In this document: piece by piece, positions 43,959-53,019 of the stretch
Numbering within the stretch: the stretch's first letter is position 1
How the letters are laid out: each line of letters starts with the position of its first letter
Source of the DNA: JAQWCH01 sp050952725
Lineage (GTDB): Bacteria; Bacillota_I; Bacilli_A; RFN20; CAG-826
Assembly: GCA_050952725.1 (NCBI GenBank)
Contig: JBMNLN010000001.1
Span: forward strand, 806,001 to 870,000
Direction of reading: 5' to 3'
DNA: 64,000 nt
Notes under the pieces: model-generated
Database searches by the model: none
What the model was told of the DNA's origin: nothing
Seen by the model: the letters and a program-made list of their open reading frames with translations, nothing else
Translations under genes and position numbers: made by a program

Positions 43959-45791
43959 TTAATTATATTTCTTTAAAATCTGATTGGTTTCGCGAATTGC
44001 GGTTCTTTTCCAGTCGCTATAGGTCTGCGTGCCATTGCGAACTTTGGAGTTCAATGGCACCGCCCAAACATCAACCCATTCGTAGTTGGGTAAGTACATC
44101 CAGTCACCGCATTCTTCAAAAGCCAAGGCTTCTGAGAAAACCCGATAGTTTTTCGCCGCATTTTGCGAAGTGAATTCGATTTGCGACACAAGTGATTGTT
44201 GATTGGGGAACCAACCATCCTTGACGCGGATTGATTGCCCTTGCGTGGAGGCCATCCATTTGATAAAAGCCGCAGCTTTATCTTTCTTCTTACTCGCCTT
44301 TCTCACCACCATTGAAGTGGTGTTGGACATTCCCGCATCTTTCCCGCGGACTCGCACCGTATCATCATCAGGATCAAAGGGGTTATTGTATTCCTTGTAT
44401 TGGACCAAAGGAGCCACGTCCCATTCCCATCCTTTATAGGTCATTTGCCGCGCGACATCATTCATGTAGACCGAATAGTTCGCACAGATGGCGATGTTGC
44501 CACTGTAGAAGTAGTCAGCATAACTTTTGTTGGCAAATTTATTTGGGTTTGGCGCAATATCTAGGCCATATTCCCCTTCAAATTCTGCAGTCTTGGCTGC
44601 TCCTAATTTCAGATAACGCAGGAAAGCTTCCTTAATGGAAGGGAGTTCAATCAGGACCCCCGCATCAACAGCCATTAGGATTTCTGCTCTAATTCCCGCT
44701 TCTTCCTCGCCATAGAGATAGCGGCCATCATCGGCAGCGGTGACCACTTGATCGTCGCGGATATTTAAGCGATCGAGAAATTCAATTGTTTGATGTTCTT
44801 GATAGATGCATCCAGTATGACCAGTGAATTGCTTACTCGGAGCGACAATGTAATTTGGTGTACCATCAAGAAGCGAAAAGTTCCAATCGTGTGCTCCGCT
44901 GATATCAGTTAAGCAGTTGCCGCCCACGGACCAGCCGTAATTAAACCACCATTCGGTAAAATATCCATACTCACAGATGTTGTTGGAAACAGTTTTAATT
45001 TTGGGATTATAACTCGGGGTGCAAAGCCGGGCTAAATCTTCGGATTCATCCCAGTTCATCGCAATGCGATTATTAAAGACGAGTTTTTCAGTCTCCGTGG
45101 GAATTACGTATTCACCATAACCAATATATGGATGTTCACTGCGATAGAAGCCTTTTTTGGGAATTGTAATATCTTTAATATCATCATACTCCGATTTGAA
45201 ATATCCGCGCTGATCTTTCAGGGTGCCCGCATTAAAAGCCTCCATATCTTTTTCATCAACGGAAATCACCGTGACTCCGAGGCCTTTTAAATAAGTTTCG
45301 TTATAATAAAGAGCGGTCGGTTTGGTATTGACAGGTAAACCGTACAAGGGGTCATCGGCATTTTGGGTATTTTTCTCAATATCGTATCGGAATCGCGTGC
45401 TAATTGAAGAGAACATATCTCCAAGATCAATATCGGTCACGGCGTTGAATTCTTCCTCAATTTCTCCGGCAATTCCAAGGTGAACGTAAGTTTTAAACGT
45501 GTCATCGACGAGCAAAAAGATATCAGGACCACTTGTCGTTGTCGCACTCGCTTTAATAACAGAAGTGTAACTTCCATCCGCTGGATACGAGGAGATTTTC
45601 ACGGTGATATCGTGTTCTTTCCCGTAGGTTTGGTTGAATTGATTGGTCATCTTGGTGAAAGTTGATAATTCACTTTCGCTCCCATAGACCCAAAACAATA
45701 ATTCGTTACCGAATACACTATCACAACTCGTAACCGTGGTTAGGGCGAGATTTAAAATGACAGCGGGTAAGAAGAAGCGTTTGGTTTTCAT
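43959..45791 (-). CDS. Large solute-binding lipoprotein of the sugar ABC importer
   Basis: 610 residues, longer than the usual 420-450. Lipoprotein signal VTSC (Cys23). Family 1 features include FTKMTNQFNQTYGKEHDITVKISSYP near residue 45 and a GNIAICANYSVYM segment near 430. The extra length lies in a middle insertion (about residues 230-330), which may enlarge the pocket for bulky oligosaccharides. It is two bases from the GH2 gene. It should load the two permeases downstream. Confidence 0.85.
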   Translation of the reverse strand: MKTKRFFLPAVILNLALTTVTSCDSVFGNELLFWVYGSESELSTFTKMTNQFNQTYGKEHDITVKISSYPADGSYTSVIKASATTTSGPDIFLLVDDTFKTYVHLGIAGEIEEEFNAVTDIDLGDMFSSISTRFRYDIEKNTQNADDPLYGLPVNTKPTALYYNETYLKGLGVTVISVDEKDMEAFNAGTLKDQRGYFKSEYDDIKDITIPKKGFYRSEHPYIGYGEYVIPTETEKLVFNNRIAMNWDESEDLARLCTPSYNPKIKTVSNNICEYGYFTEWWFNYGWSVGGNCLTDISGAHDWNFSLLDGTPNYIVAPSKQFTGHTGCIYQEHQTIEFLDRLNIRDDQVVTAADDGRYLYGEEEAGIRAEILMAVDAGVLIELPSIKEAFLRYLKLGAAKTAEFEGEYGLDIAPNPNKFANKSYADYFYSGNIAICANYSVYMNDVARQMTYKGWEWDVAPLVQYKEYNNPFDPDDDTVRVRGKDAGMSNTTSMVVRKASKKKDKAAAFIKWMASTQGQSIRVKDGWFPNQQSLVSQIEFTSQNAAKNYRVFSEALAFEECGDWMYLPNYEWVDVWAVPLNSKVRNGTQTYSDWKRTAIRETNQILKKYN

Positions 45792-45792
45792 A

Positions 45793-47562
45793 TTATTTAC
45801 CTCCTAAAGCAAGCGGAATTTTTTCGTATGCCGTTTTTTGTGAAACGATGGCTTTAATTTTTTTAATTGTTTCTTTTGAGAATTTCGTTTCTTTGTTGTA
45901 ATAGTAGAGTCCATTACATTCTTGTTGGACATCATAAAGTTGCGTGTAACAAGAAGCACAGATGCGCGGATTTTGATACATCACATCGTGGAAGGCTTGA
46001 AAGCGATTGACAAAATCTTCTTCTGAGGTGATTTTATTTGGTCCATTATATCCCCATCCATCTAGGCTATCGGGCCATTTTAAACCGCCATATTCACTGA
46101 CAAAATAGGGTTCGCCTTCATAGGGTTTTTGCTCTTTCCAAAATGAATCCCAAATTTTACCTTCTTCAAACTGACGTTGATGTTCGGCAAAAGTTTCCCC
46201 TTGCGCATAGTCATGGACATCATAAATATCGGTCATTACATGGTAATTCCAACTCACATCAATACAGGGGCGGGTTGGGTCTAAAAACTTGGTCAATAGG
46301 TACATATCACGAACGAAACGATCATTTTGACGTTTGCCGAATAAGGCCCAGTTTTCATTCATCGGACACCAGCCGATAATTGCAGGATGATTGCGATCGC
46401 GTAAGATCGCTTCTTTCCATTCGGGAGCAAAAATCGCATAAGCGCGATCACTTGCATAATCAAAGCCCCAGGAAGGATATTCGCCCCAAACCATATACCC
46501 CATGCGATCAGCGTGATACAAGAAGGTGCGATCGAAGAGTTTTTGATGGAGTCGGGCCCCATTAAAGCCCATATCGAGAGCAATTTGAATTTGCTTGATG
46601 AAATCCGTTTCATCCTCAGCGGTGTACATCCCTTTGGGATAATATCCCTGATCCAGAACAAGGCGTTGGTAGACGCGTTTTCCATTGATGATCAACCCAT
46701 ATTGGTCGAGGACTAACTCGCGTAAACCAAAATAAGAAGAGACATCATCAACATCGGAAAGATTGATTTGGACCTGATAGAGATTACCTTCGCCGGGATT
46801 CCATAAAATAATTTCGCTTAAGGAAACGGGGACAATCATCTCTTTTTGGTCAAGTAATTTCATCTTGGAAGAACCGACTTTGCGTTGATTGAAATAAACA
46901 TCGACGGCGACAAATCCTTCAGATGGATTTTCAATCTCTAATATAAGATTAATGGTCTTATTGGGAACATCGCTCTTGTAATAAATGCTTTTTAGGTAGG
47001 TAATAGGAACGATTTCCAACCAAACTGGCGCCCAAATTCCCGAACAGCGTTCATAGAAGCAACCAAGGGGCTTTAAGGTATGGGATTGTTTCCCTGAAGG
47101 CATCGTCTCATCGCGAGCATCACAAAGGACATGTAAGACAATTTCACCAACTCCATTTTCATCAAGAAAATCAGTAATATCAAAGGAAAAAGGCGTATAG
47201 CCACCGCGGTGGCTGCCCACGAGGTGGTGATTAACATATAAGTGTGAGGTATGAAAAACGGCTTCAAAATTGATGATGACGCGTTCATTTTCGTTGAACT
47301 TGACCTTGATTTTTCGTCTATACCAACAGGCGTTGATAAACCCTCGATGTCCGATGCCGCTTAATTCGCATTCCGGGACAAAGGGAACATTGATTTTACG
47401 ATCAAAGACTGGACTAAATTCTAAAGTTGGCTTAGTAGTATGGTTAAAATGAGGGTAGTAGGATAAAAATTCTTGAGCAAAATCAAAAGCAAAATCCCAT
47501 TCTCCATTAAGAGAGATGAAACTCTTTCTTTCTAATTCTTTGCGGGGGTATTCTCGACGCAT
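45793..47562 (-). CDS. GH2-family beta-glycosidase
   Basis: 589 residues. N-terminal sandwich (1-190), Ig-like domain (190-290), then TIM barrel. Acid/base Glu403 in NHPAIIGWCPMNENW and nucleophile Glu490 in YFVSEYGG. No signal peptide, so cytoplasmic. The barrel is somewhat short compared with beta-galactosidases of about 1000 residues. It is closer in size to beta-glucuronidase/beta-mannosidase-like compact members. One base overlaps the nucleoside-hydrolase stop (TAATG). Specificity is not readable; galactoside or mannoside are the likely options. Confidence 0.87.
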   Translation of the reverse strand: MRREYPRKELERKSFISLNGEWDFAFDFAQEFLSYYPHFNHTTKPTLEFSPVFDRKINVPFVPECELSGIGHRGFINACWYRRKIKVKFNENERVIINFEAVFHTSHLYVNHHLVGSHRGGYTPFSFDITDFLDENGVGEIVLHVLCDARDETMPSGKQSHTLKPLGCFYERCSGIWAPVWLEIVPITYLKSIYYKSDVPNKTINLILEIENPSEGFVAVDVYFNQRKVGSSKMKLLDQKEMIVPVSLSEIILWNPGEGNLYQVQINLSDVDDVSSYFGLRELVLDQYGLIINGKRVYQRLVLDQGYYPKGMYTAEDETDFIKQIQIALDMGFNGARLHQKLFDRTFLYHADRMGYMVWGEYPSWGFDYASDRAYAIFAPEWKEAILRDRNHPAIIGWCPMNENWALFGKRQNDRFVRDMYLLTKFLDPTRPCIDVSWNYHVMTDIYDVHDYAQGETFAEHQRQFEEGKIWDSFWKEQKPYEGEPYFVSEYGGLKWPDSLDGWGYNGPNKITSEEDFVNRFQAFHDVMYQNPRICASCYTQLYDVQQECNGLYYYNKETKFSKETIKKIKAIVSQKTAYEKIPLALGGK

Positions 47563-48464
47563 TAATTTAACCTCTCTACTAATGTATTTAAAACCTGTTC
47601 AATCTCCGTAATTCTGCTGTTCAAGGTAATGTAGCGATGATTGCCTTGGGGATTGGGGTGATAGGAGGTAATCCCCTTTTGATCAATATGCACATCACCA
47701 GGAGGAGAAAAATCAAAAAGCGAGGTAAAAGATGGCAACGCTGCCATACAAGTAATCGGATCCCAACTATAACGTGAGTAACCATTTTTCATGCAAAAAT
47801 TGTTGTAAATGGCAAAATGATACATTGATGCCCACACGGGATTTTCATTTCCTTCTCCCATTTTTGTTTGGATGCGAAATCCGACTTCATGGGGAGAGTA
47901 GATAATCTCTGTTGGCCATTTTTCATTGACAATAATAGCACTTTCGATATCTTGGAGAATATTCCACTCGGGAAAATCGTTTTTATCAAAGGCTCCCCCC
48001 ATAATGTAAATGGTATCAATTTTTTCTTTGATGAGTTCTTTACCAGTTAAAGGTGAATGATGGTCAGGTTTTGACTGGAGTAGATCCGCCATATTAGTTA
48101 AGGGACCCACGGCAATCATCGTGATTTTTTCAGGCGATTTCGCCAGAGTTTTCCTTAAAACATCGAGTGCATTCCGTTCCGTATCCTTGATTCCTGTTTG
48201 GTTTTGAATCGCGAGCGCGTAACTATTTTGATGATCACATGGTAAAAAGGTAGTGGTCAATTTTCCAACCGGAATACTATTTTTTCCATAGTAATCCATA
48301 ATGGCTTTAATGGTGGCGGTCGCTCCTGGACGTGCAGTTGAAGCCGTAATGGCCACTAAATCAACTAAATCTCGGTTATCTAAATTGATTAATAATCCCA
48401 AAGCGACGGCATCATCACAATCAATGCCCATATCGGTATCTAAAATTACTTTTCTTTTAACCAT
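47562..48464 (-). CDS. Nucleoside hydrolase (IUNH family)
   Basis: 300 residues from the ATG at 48464, preceded by GAGGTGG; an upstream TTG is less likely. The Ca-binding signature ILDTDMGIDCDDA is at residues 7-19. NMADLL and the family motif VGPLTN near residue 115 are present. It cleaves the N-glycosidic bond of ribonucleosides. Its place inside a polysaccharide operon is unexpected and is considered separately. It follows the 857-residue surface protein by eight bases. No signal peptide. Confidence 0.9.
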   Translation of the reverse strand: MVKRKVILDTDMGIDCDDAVALGLLINLDNRDLVDLVAITASTARPGATATIKAIMDYYGKNSIPVGKLTTTFLPCDHQNSYALAIQNQTGIKDTERNALDVLRKTLAKSPEKITMIAVGPLTNMADLLQSKPDHHSPLTGKELIKEKIDTIYIMGGAFDKNDFPEWNILQDIESAIIVNEKWPTEIIYSPHEVGFRIQTKMGEGNENPVWASMYHFAIYNNFCMKNGYSRYSWDPITCMAALPSFTSLFDFSPPGDVHIDQKGITSYHPNPQGNHRYITLNSRITEIEQVLNTLVERLN

Positions 48465-48472
48465 GTCCCACC

Positions 48473-51046
48473 TCAACTCCTTTGATCACGTTTCTTTTTA
48501 AAGATAATAAATGCGAAGATACCGCCAGCCGCAACAAGAAGTCCTCCGATGGTTCCGCCTAGGACAAGAAGAAGATTGTTATTTTTCGCTCCCTCCTCTA
48601 ATTCAGGGTGATCGCGTAAATAGGCATAACGCGCTTCGGCATCGGTGAGTATTTGATAATCATCCGCAGGTACCTTACTTTTAGCCAGGACACTTAAATG
48701 GTCATATGCAGTGCGGGCAGCTTCGATTTTAAGACGTGATTCTTCATCAAAGCGGACATAACCGATCGAGCGAATCTTAATAATTACGCCATAAGCATCA
48801 GCCTGAGCGGTCGCCTCCTCGAGATAGGCTTGCTCTAACTGATCATATCTGGCTTCAGCCTCCAACAGGACTTGATAATTAACTTCTTGAACTTTGGCTT
48901 TCGCCTCCTCACTTAATTCTTCATATGCCGCGCGTGCTGTCTCGATTTTTTCTTTAGAGGCGGTTGAAAGGGTCACCTCACCGATGTCGGCAATTAAATC
49001 GATGACCGGTTGTGCTTCACTAGTAGCGATAAAATCATTTAATAATCGCTCGTATTCGCTTTCGGCAGCGATTAGAGTTTGTAATTCATTCGCCTCAATC
49101 ATCGCCTTGCCACTTTCAGGTAAATCATCATAAGCTTCGCGAGCGGCTAATATTTTCAATCTTGATTCTTCACTTAAAGTGACTTCGCCAATATCAGCGA
49201 TTAAGGTTTTAACATTAGCGACGCGGGTCGCTAAGGTATTCTCATCGTAGAGGCGTTGATATTCTTCTTCCGCATCGGTGAGTTTTTTGTAGTCTAGATC
49301 AGCAATTTCTATTTTTTCGACCTCGGTTAAAGAATTATAAGCCGCCCGTGCTTGTTCGATTTTTAATCGTGAGGTCTCGTCATAAGCCACGATGCCAATC
49401 GCGTTAATTAAAGCAATCGTTTCCTCCACGCGTTTAGTGGTAATGCTGTTGAGGGCATTACTTAATAAAGTATCGATTTCATTTGGGTTTTCAGATTGGA
49501 AAATTGCCTTTTTCGCATTGATTAACAGAGTATCAAGAGTGCTTTTAGCCTCGCCACTAAAAGCGGAATTATCAATTTCTCCTAAGCTATTGGCAGCGCT
49601 ATGCTTTTTTGCGACCAAACTCTGTCCATTTTTGATAATTTTGAAGGCATCAAGGACGAAGGTTTTGCCGATGTTATGTTCATTAATTGCTAAAACAAAG
49701 CGCGGTTCATTAGCGACATTAGTCAATTTTGATTGAAAACTTGCATTCTGTTCAAAGAGGGAATAGACCCAGCCTTTAAAACCCGCCGGAATCACACTGG
49801 TTACTGGATTAGTAATCCCAGCATCGTCACCATTATCGGGGAATAGGAAGTACTTATTTTGGATGTAGTTAGTTCCGCTAACCACGTAGTACCAATCAAA
49901 ACGCAGTTCACCCCCAGTTTGATTATCGATGTGCCAAGCAGTCCCATCAAACCCAGTGAGATCCATTGTGGTAAAGCGCTCTTGATTTTTGGCGAAGGCC
50001 CAAAGCCAGGCATAACCGTAATTACTGCCTTTTTCGATGCGAAAAACCCCATTATTTAAACTAGTCAAGGGACGACCTTGGGAAATCGTCATCGCGGTGA
50101 AATCATGTCCGATTTCCGTAGTGACATTGTTAGCAATTCCCGGGTTAATATATGTATAGACATAGGAATTACCTTGCTCATCGATGCGATTATTCCACAA
50201 ATCGGTATTGCTGGAGGTCATCACTGCCTGTCTAGCATCAAATAAAACTAAACGTTCACCAGTTGTGGTGTTTCTGACCGAGAAAGTTAACACTTTAAAA
50301 TCCCATTTGGAGTTCTGTTCCTCCAAACATTGTTTATTCAGATAAAAACCGGCTAATTTAACGTTGGCAAAGTCAAAGCCAGTGTCGGCAGGATCAAGAT
50401 TAAGTCCCTCTGCCCATTCAGTGTAATTTTTTTGATAATAATGCGAAGCTAAATTTAAATGATAATAAGCAAATTCTGGGTGGGTAGTTGAAGCACCATG
50501 GGCGGCGCAGTTAACCGGGATACCATGGTAGTTGTAATTTAATTGAACGGTATTATTTGGATACCAACCGTTGATATTTTTATTATTGGCAGGATTTTTT
50601 AAATCGAGTTGCGTTTCATAATAAGCCGAACCTGCCATTGAAGTGGCATTGGTCGTCCCAAAAATATAAGTTCTCCCATCTTTATCAACTAAGAAGGGAT
50701 TCATGTGCTCGGTGGTGGTTCCATCTAAAAGTAAAACTTCAAAACGGCCATTATTTTTATATCCTGAGATATCATAATATTCCGTTCCTGATTTAGTGCA
50801 ATTCGCGTAGACCATCGCCCTTTGATTGGTGTTTCCCCCCTCAAAGACCATGTGGATTGCACTAAAAGTGGATTCCGTCCTCACATTACCTTCATTTTGA
50901 TTATATCGAGGCGATAACACCATTTCGATGTTATCGCCATTTGCGGCTCGCGTAAGAATTTCGTTTTGTTCGCTAATGAAAGAGAGACTGACAATCGTCA
51001 AAACGAATGTAAGTGAAGAGGATAAAAGTAAGTATTTGTTCGTCAT
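48473..51046 (-). CDS. Membrane-anchored surface protein with carbohydrate-binding-like region and four helical repeats
   Basis: 857 residues. Sec signal (about 1-35), then a region of about 460 residues that is a paralogue of the following protein. Four helical repeats of about 70 residues (roughly 535-815) share IGEVTLSxESRLKIxxARxAY and AEARYxxL, forming a stalk. A transmembrane helix (about 825-850) and KKKRDQRS tail anchor it. There is no LPXTG. Only four bases separate it from the paralogue gene, and eight from the nucleoside hydrolase gene. A carbohydrate-binding or sensing role is inferred. Confidence 0.82.
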   Translation of the reverse strand: MTNKYLLLSSSLTFVLTIVSLSFISEQNEILTRAANGDNIEMVLSPRYNQNEGNVRTESTFSAIHMVFEGGNTNQRAMVYANCTKSGTEYYDISGYKNNGRFEVLLLDGTTTEHMNPFLVDKDGRTYIFGTTNATSMAGSAYYETQLDLKNPANNKNINGWYPNNTVQLNYNYHGIPVNCAAHGASTTHPEFAYYHLNLASHYYQKNYTEWAEGLNLDPADTGFDFANVKLAGFYLNKQCLEEQNSKWDFKVLTFSVRNTTTGERLVLFDARQAVMTSSNTDLWNNRIDEQGNSYVYTYINPGIANNVTTEIGHDFTAMTISQGRPLTSLNNGVFRIEKGSNYGYAWLWAFAKNQERFTTMDLTGFDGTAWHIDNQTGGELRFDWYYVVSGTNYIQNKYFLFPDNGDDAGITNPVTSVIPAGFKGWVYSLFEQNASFQSKLTNVANEPRFVLAINEHNIGKTFVLDAFKIIKNGQSLVAKKHSAANSLGEIDNSAFSGEAKSTLDTLLINAKKAIFQSENPNEIDTLLSNALNSITTKRVEETIALINAIGIVAYDETSRLKIEQARAAYNSLTEVEKIEIADLDYKKLTDAEEEYQRLYDENTLATRVANVKTLIADIGEVTLSEESRLKILAAREAYDDLPESGKAMIEANELQTLIAAESEYERLLNDFIATSEAQPVIDLIADIGEVTLSTASKEKIETARAAYEELSEEAKAKVQEVNYQVLLEAEARYDQLEQAYLEEATAQADAYGVIIKIRSIGYVRFDEESRLKIEAARTAYDHLSVLAKSKVPADDYQILTDAEARYAYLRDHPELEEGAKNNNLLLVLGGTIGGLLVAAGGIFAFIIFKKKRDQRS

Positions 51047-51049
51047 TGA

Positions 51050-52852
51050 CTACTTACCGTATTTTTTATTTTTCTTGTAATTAACGGCGATTAACAAACC
51101 AGCAGCGTAAACAAAGAGCGTAATCGCTGTCATGATAATGGCTGCGAAGTTTTTATCTAAATCAAAGGCCGAGGGGAAGAGACCACTTCCACCACCGAGA
51201 GCATAGCCATTAACTTCCGCCCAGTGGGAGAATCTCGCTCTGGCCGCTGCATAACTCGCATCAGCCCAGAAGAGCGTTTTTTCACTCTCAGATAAGGCTT
51301 CATAAGCGGTTTTAACATCGTTCCAATAAGTGATACAAGATCCATCACCGACTCCAGTTGCTCCGGCATCATAGGTATCTAATTTGAGTGTTTTGACGAA
51401 GATATCGACATTGCCTTTATCTCTTAAGGCCGCACCGTTTTTGATGAGTCTGAAAGAAGATAAGGTAAAGGTTTTATTATGATTGGCATCGTTGATATCG
51501 AGGACAAAGCGCGATTCATTGAGCAAATTGTTTAATTTTCCAACAAAGGTGGCATTTTGTTCAAACAACGAATAAACCCATCCTTTAAATCCTGCAGGAA
51601 TTATCGAAGTGACGGGATTATTGACATTTTGGACAAGGCTATCAGCATCAGGATAGAGCCACATCTTATTGAGCAGATGGTTGCCACCGGTCACATAATA
51701 CCAGTCGAATTTAAGTTGAGCACCAGTGGTATTATTGATGTGCCAAGCGGTCGCATCAAAACCAGTGCAATCGCCGATAGAAACGAAGCGGTCGTATTCT
51801 TTCGCAAATGCCCAAAGCCAAGCAAAGCCACCTGAACCTTTCTTAATAGTGATTTCTCCATTATTTAATTCATCGGAAGGACGATTTTGCGATTGGGTAG
51901 CCCCGACAAATTCATGTCCGACCTCAGTCGTAACACAACCAACTAATCCAGGGTTAATCCAGGTGAAAACATAGGAATTTCCATCAGCATCGACCCGATC
52001 ATTCCATAAGGTAGCGTTGCTGGTAGTGGTCACCGCATTCCGAGCATCAAATAAGACGGTTCTTGCGCCAGTCGAGGTGCTGCGAACGGAAACATTAAGG
52101 ACTTTGATATCCCAATTGACGGAAGTTTCTTCCACCCCCTGTTTGTTCATGTAGAATCCAGCCAGTTTGACATTGGCAAAATCAAAATCATTGCCAACCG
52201 GGGCAAGACCAAGTCCTTCAGCCCATTCGGTATAACCACTGCGATAGTTGCGGTTAGCAAGATTGAGATGGTAATAAACAAACTCAGGTGCGGTCGCACT
52301 ATGAGCGGTGTGGTTAATCGGCACCCCGTGCCAATTGTAGTTGAGTTGACTTTTATTATTCATTGCCCAACCCGAGGGGTTTTTGTTGTTCGCAGGCGTG
52401 CGCGAATCCAATTTAGTTTCGTAATATGCTGAACCCGCCATCGAAATCGCGTCGGTCGAGCCAAAGATATAGGTGCGGCCATCTTTATCAACCAAGAAGG
52501 GGTTGATGTGTTCGGTCGTCGTCCCTTCGTAGACCAACACTTCCAATCTTCCAGCCGAGGCATAAGAAGAAATATCAATGTATTCGGTCCCTGATTTAAT
52601 CGCGTTCATGTAGACCATGGCTCTTTGGTTGGTATTTCCCAAATTGAAATTGGTATGAACGGCACTGAATTTTGATTGAACATTCAATGTCCCTTCGGCC
52701 ATATCACGTGGTGATAAAACAAAATCGACAACATCGCCATTAGCTGCTTTTACCACTTTCGCAGGAGCCGTTTGATGCGCGAGCGCGCTGGCGGCAGGAA
52801 GGAGTAGTAAAAAAGCAAATAAAGAAGTCTTGAAAATGATTTTTTTCTTCAT
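51050..52852 (-). CDS. Membrane-anchored surface protein paralogous to the 48473 product
   Basis: 600 residues from the ATG at 52852 with GGGGGAAAT upstream. Signal peptide cut near ALAHQTAP. Its first 480 residues match the neighbour (shared TTTEH-NPFLVDKDGRTYIFG and NNKN segments, and the AWLWAFAK blade). Next comes a helical module of about 80 residues with YDAGATG, ITYWNDVKTAYEALSESEKTLF and ARARFSHWAE, similar to that in the 7947 protein. A C-terminal helix with a KKNKKYGK tail anchors it. First gene of the long operon. Confidence 0.82.
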   Translation of the reverse strand: MKKKIIFKTSLFAFLLLLPAASALAHQTAPAKVVKAANGDVVDFVLSPRDMAEGTLNVQSKFSAVHTNFNLGNTNQRAMVYMNAIKSGTEYIDISSYASAGRLEVLVYEGTTTEHINPFLVDKDGRTYIFGSTDAISMAGSAYYETKLDSRTPANNKNPSGWAMNNKSQLNYNWHGVPINHTAHSATAPEFVYYHLNLANRNYRSGYTEWAEGLGLAPVGNDFDFANVKLAGFYMNKQGVEETSVNWDIKVLNVSVRSTSTGARTVLFDARNAVTTTSNATLWNDRVDADGNSYVFTWINPGLVGCVTTEVGHEFVGATQSQNRPSDELNNGEITIKKGSGGFAWLWAFAKEYDRFVSIGDCTGFDATAWHINNTTGAQLKFDWYYVTGGNHLLNKMWLYPDADSLVQNVNNPVTSIIPAGFKGWVYSLFEQNATFVGKLNNLLNESRFVLDINDANHNKTFTLSSFRLIKNGAALRDKGNVDIFVKTLKLDTYDAGATGVGDGSCITYWNDVKTAYEALSESEKTLFWADASYAAARARFSHWAEVNGYALGGGSGLFPSAFDLDKNFAAIIMTAITLFVYAAGLLIAVNYKKNKKYGK

Positions 52853-52974
52853 AATTATTTCCCCCAAACATTCTTCTACCTTATTTGTAAAACAAAAATG
52901 ATGAAAGCGGTATCTAAAATTGTGCAAATGTTCGTTTTTTGTCTTAAATTATCGAAAATATATAAGTTTTTACA

Positions 52975-52993
52975 TTCGGTTTTTATTGTTTTT
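52975..52993. promoter_or_regulatory. Shared 19-bp element, copy 1
   Basis: TTCGGTTTTTATTGTTTTT between the divergent long operon and the AraC-NodB gene. It overlaps that gene's -35. A near-identical copy lies at 58989-59007. The neighbouring stretch GTCTTAAATTA (52941-52951) also recurs, inverted, at 59041-59051. Possible binding site of the regulator encoded at 53020. Confidence 0.45.
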
Positions 52994-53013
52994 GTAAAAT
53001 AATGCTCTATGAT
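52986..53013 (+). promoter_or_regulatory. Promoter giving a predicted leaderless transcript of the AraC-NodB gene
   Basis: -35 TTGTTT (52986-52991), 16-base spacer, -10 TATGAT (53008-53013). The ATG at 53020 is seven bases after the box, so translation would begin at the first base of the RNA. No ribosome site is present. Confidence 0.5.
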
Positions 53014-53019
53014 TAAAGT

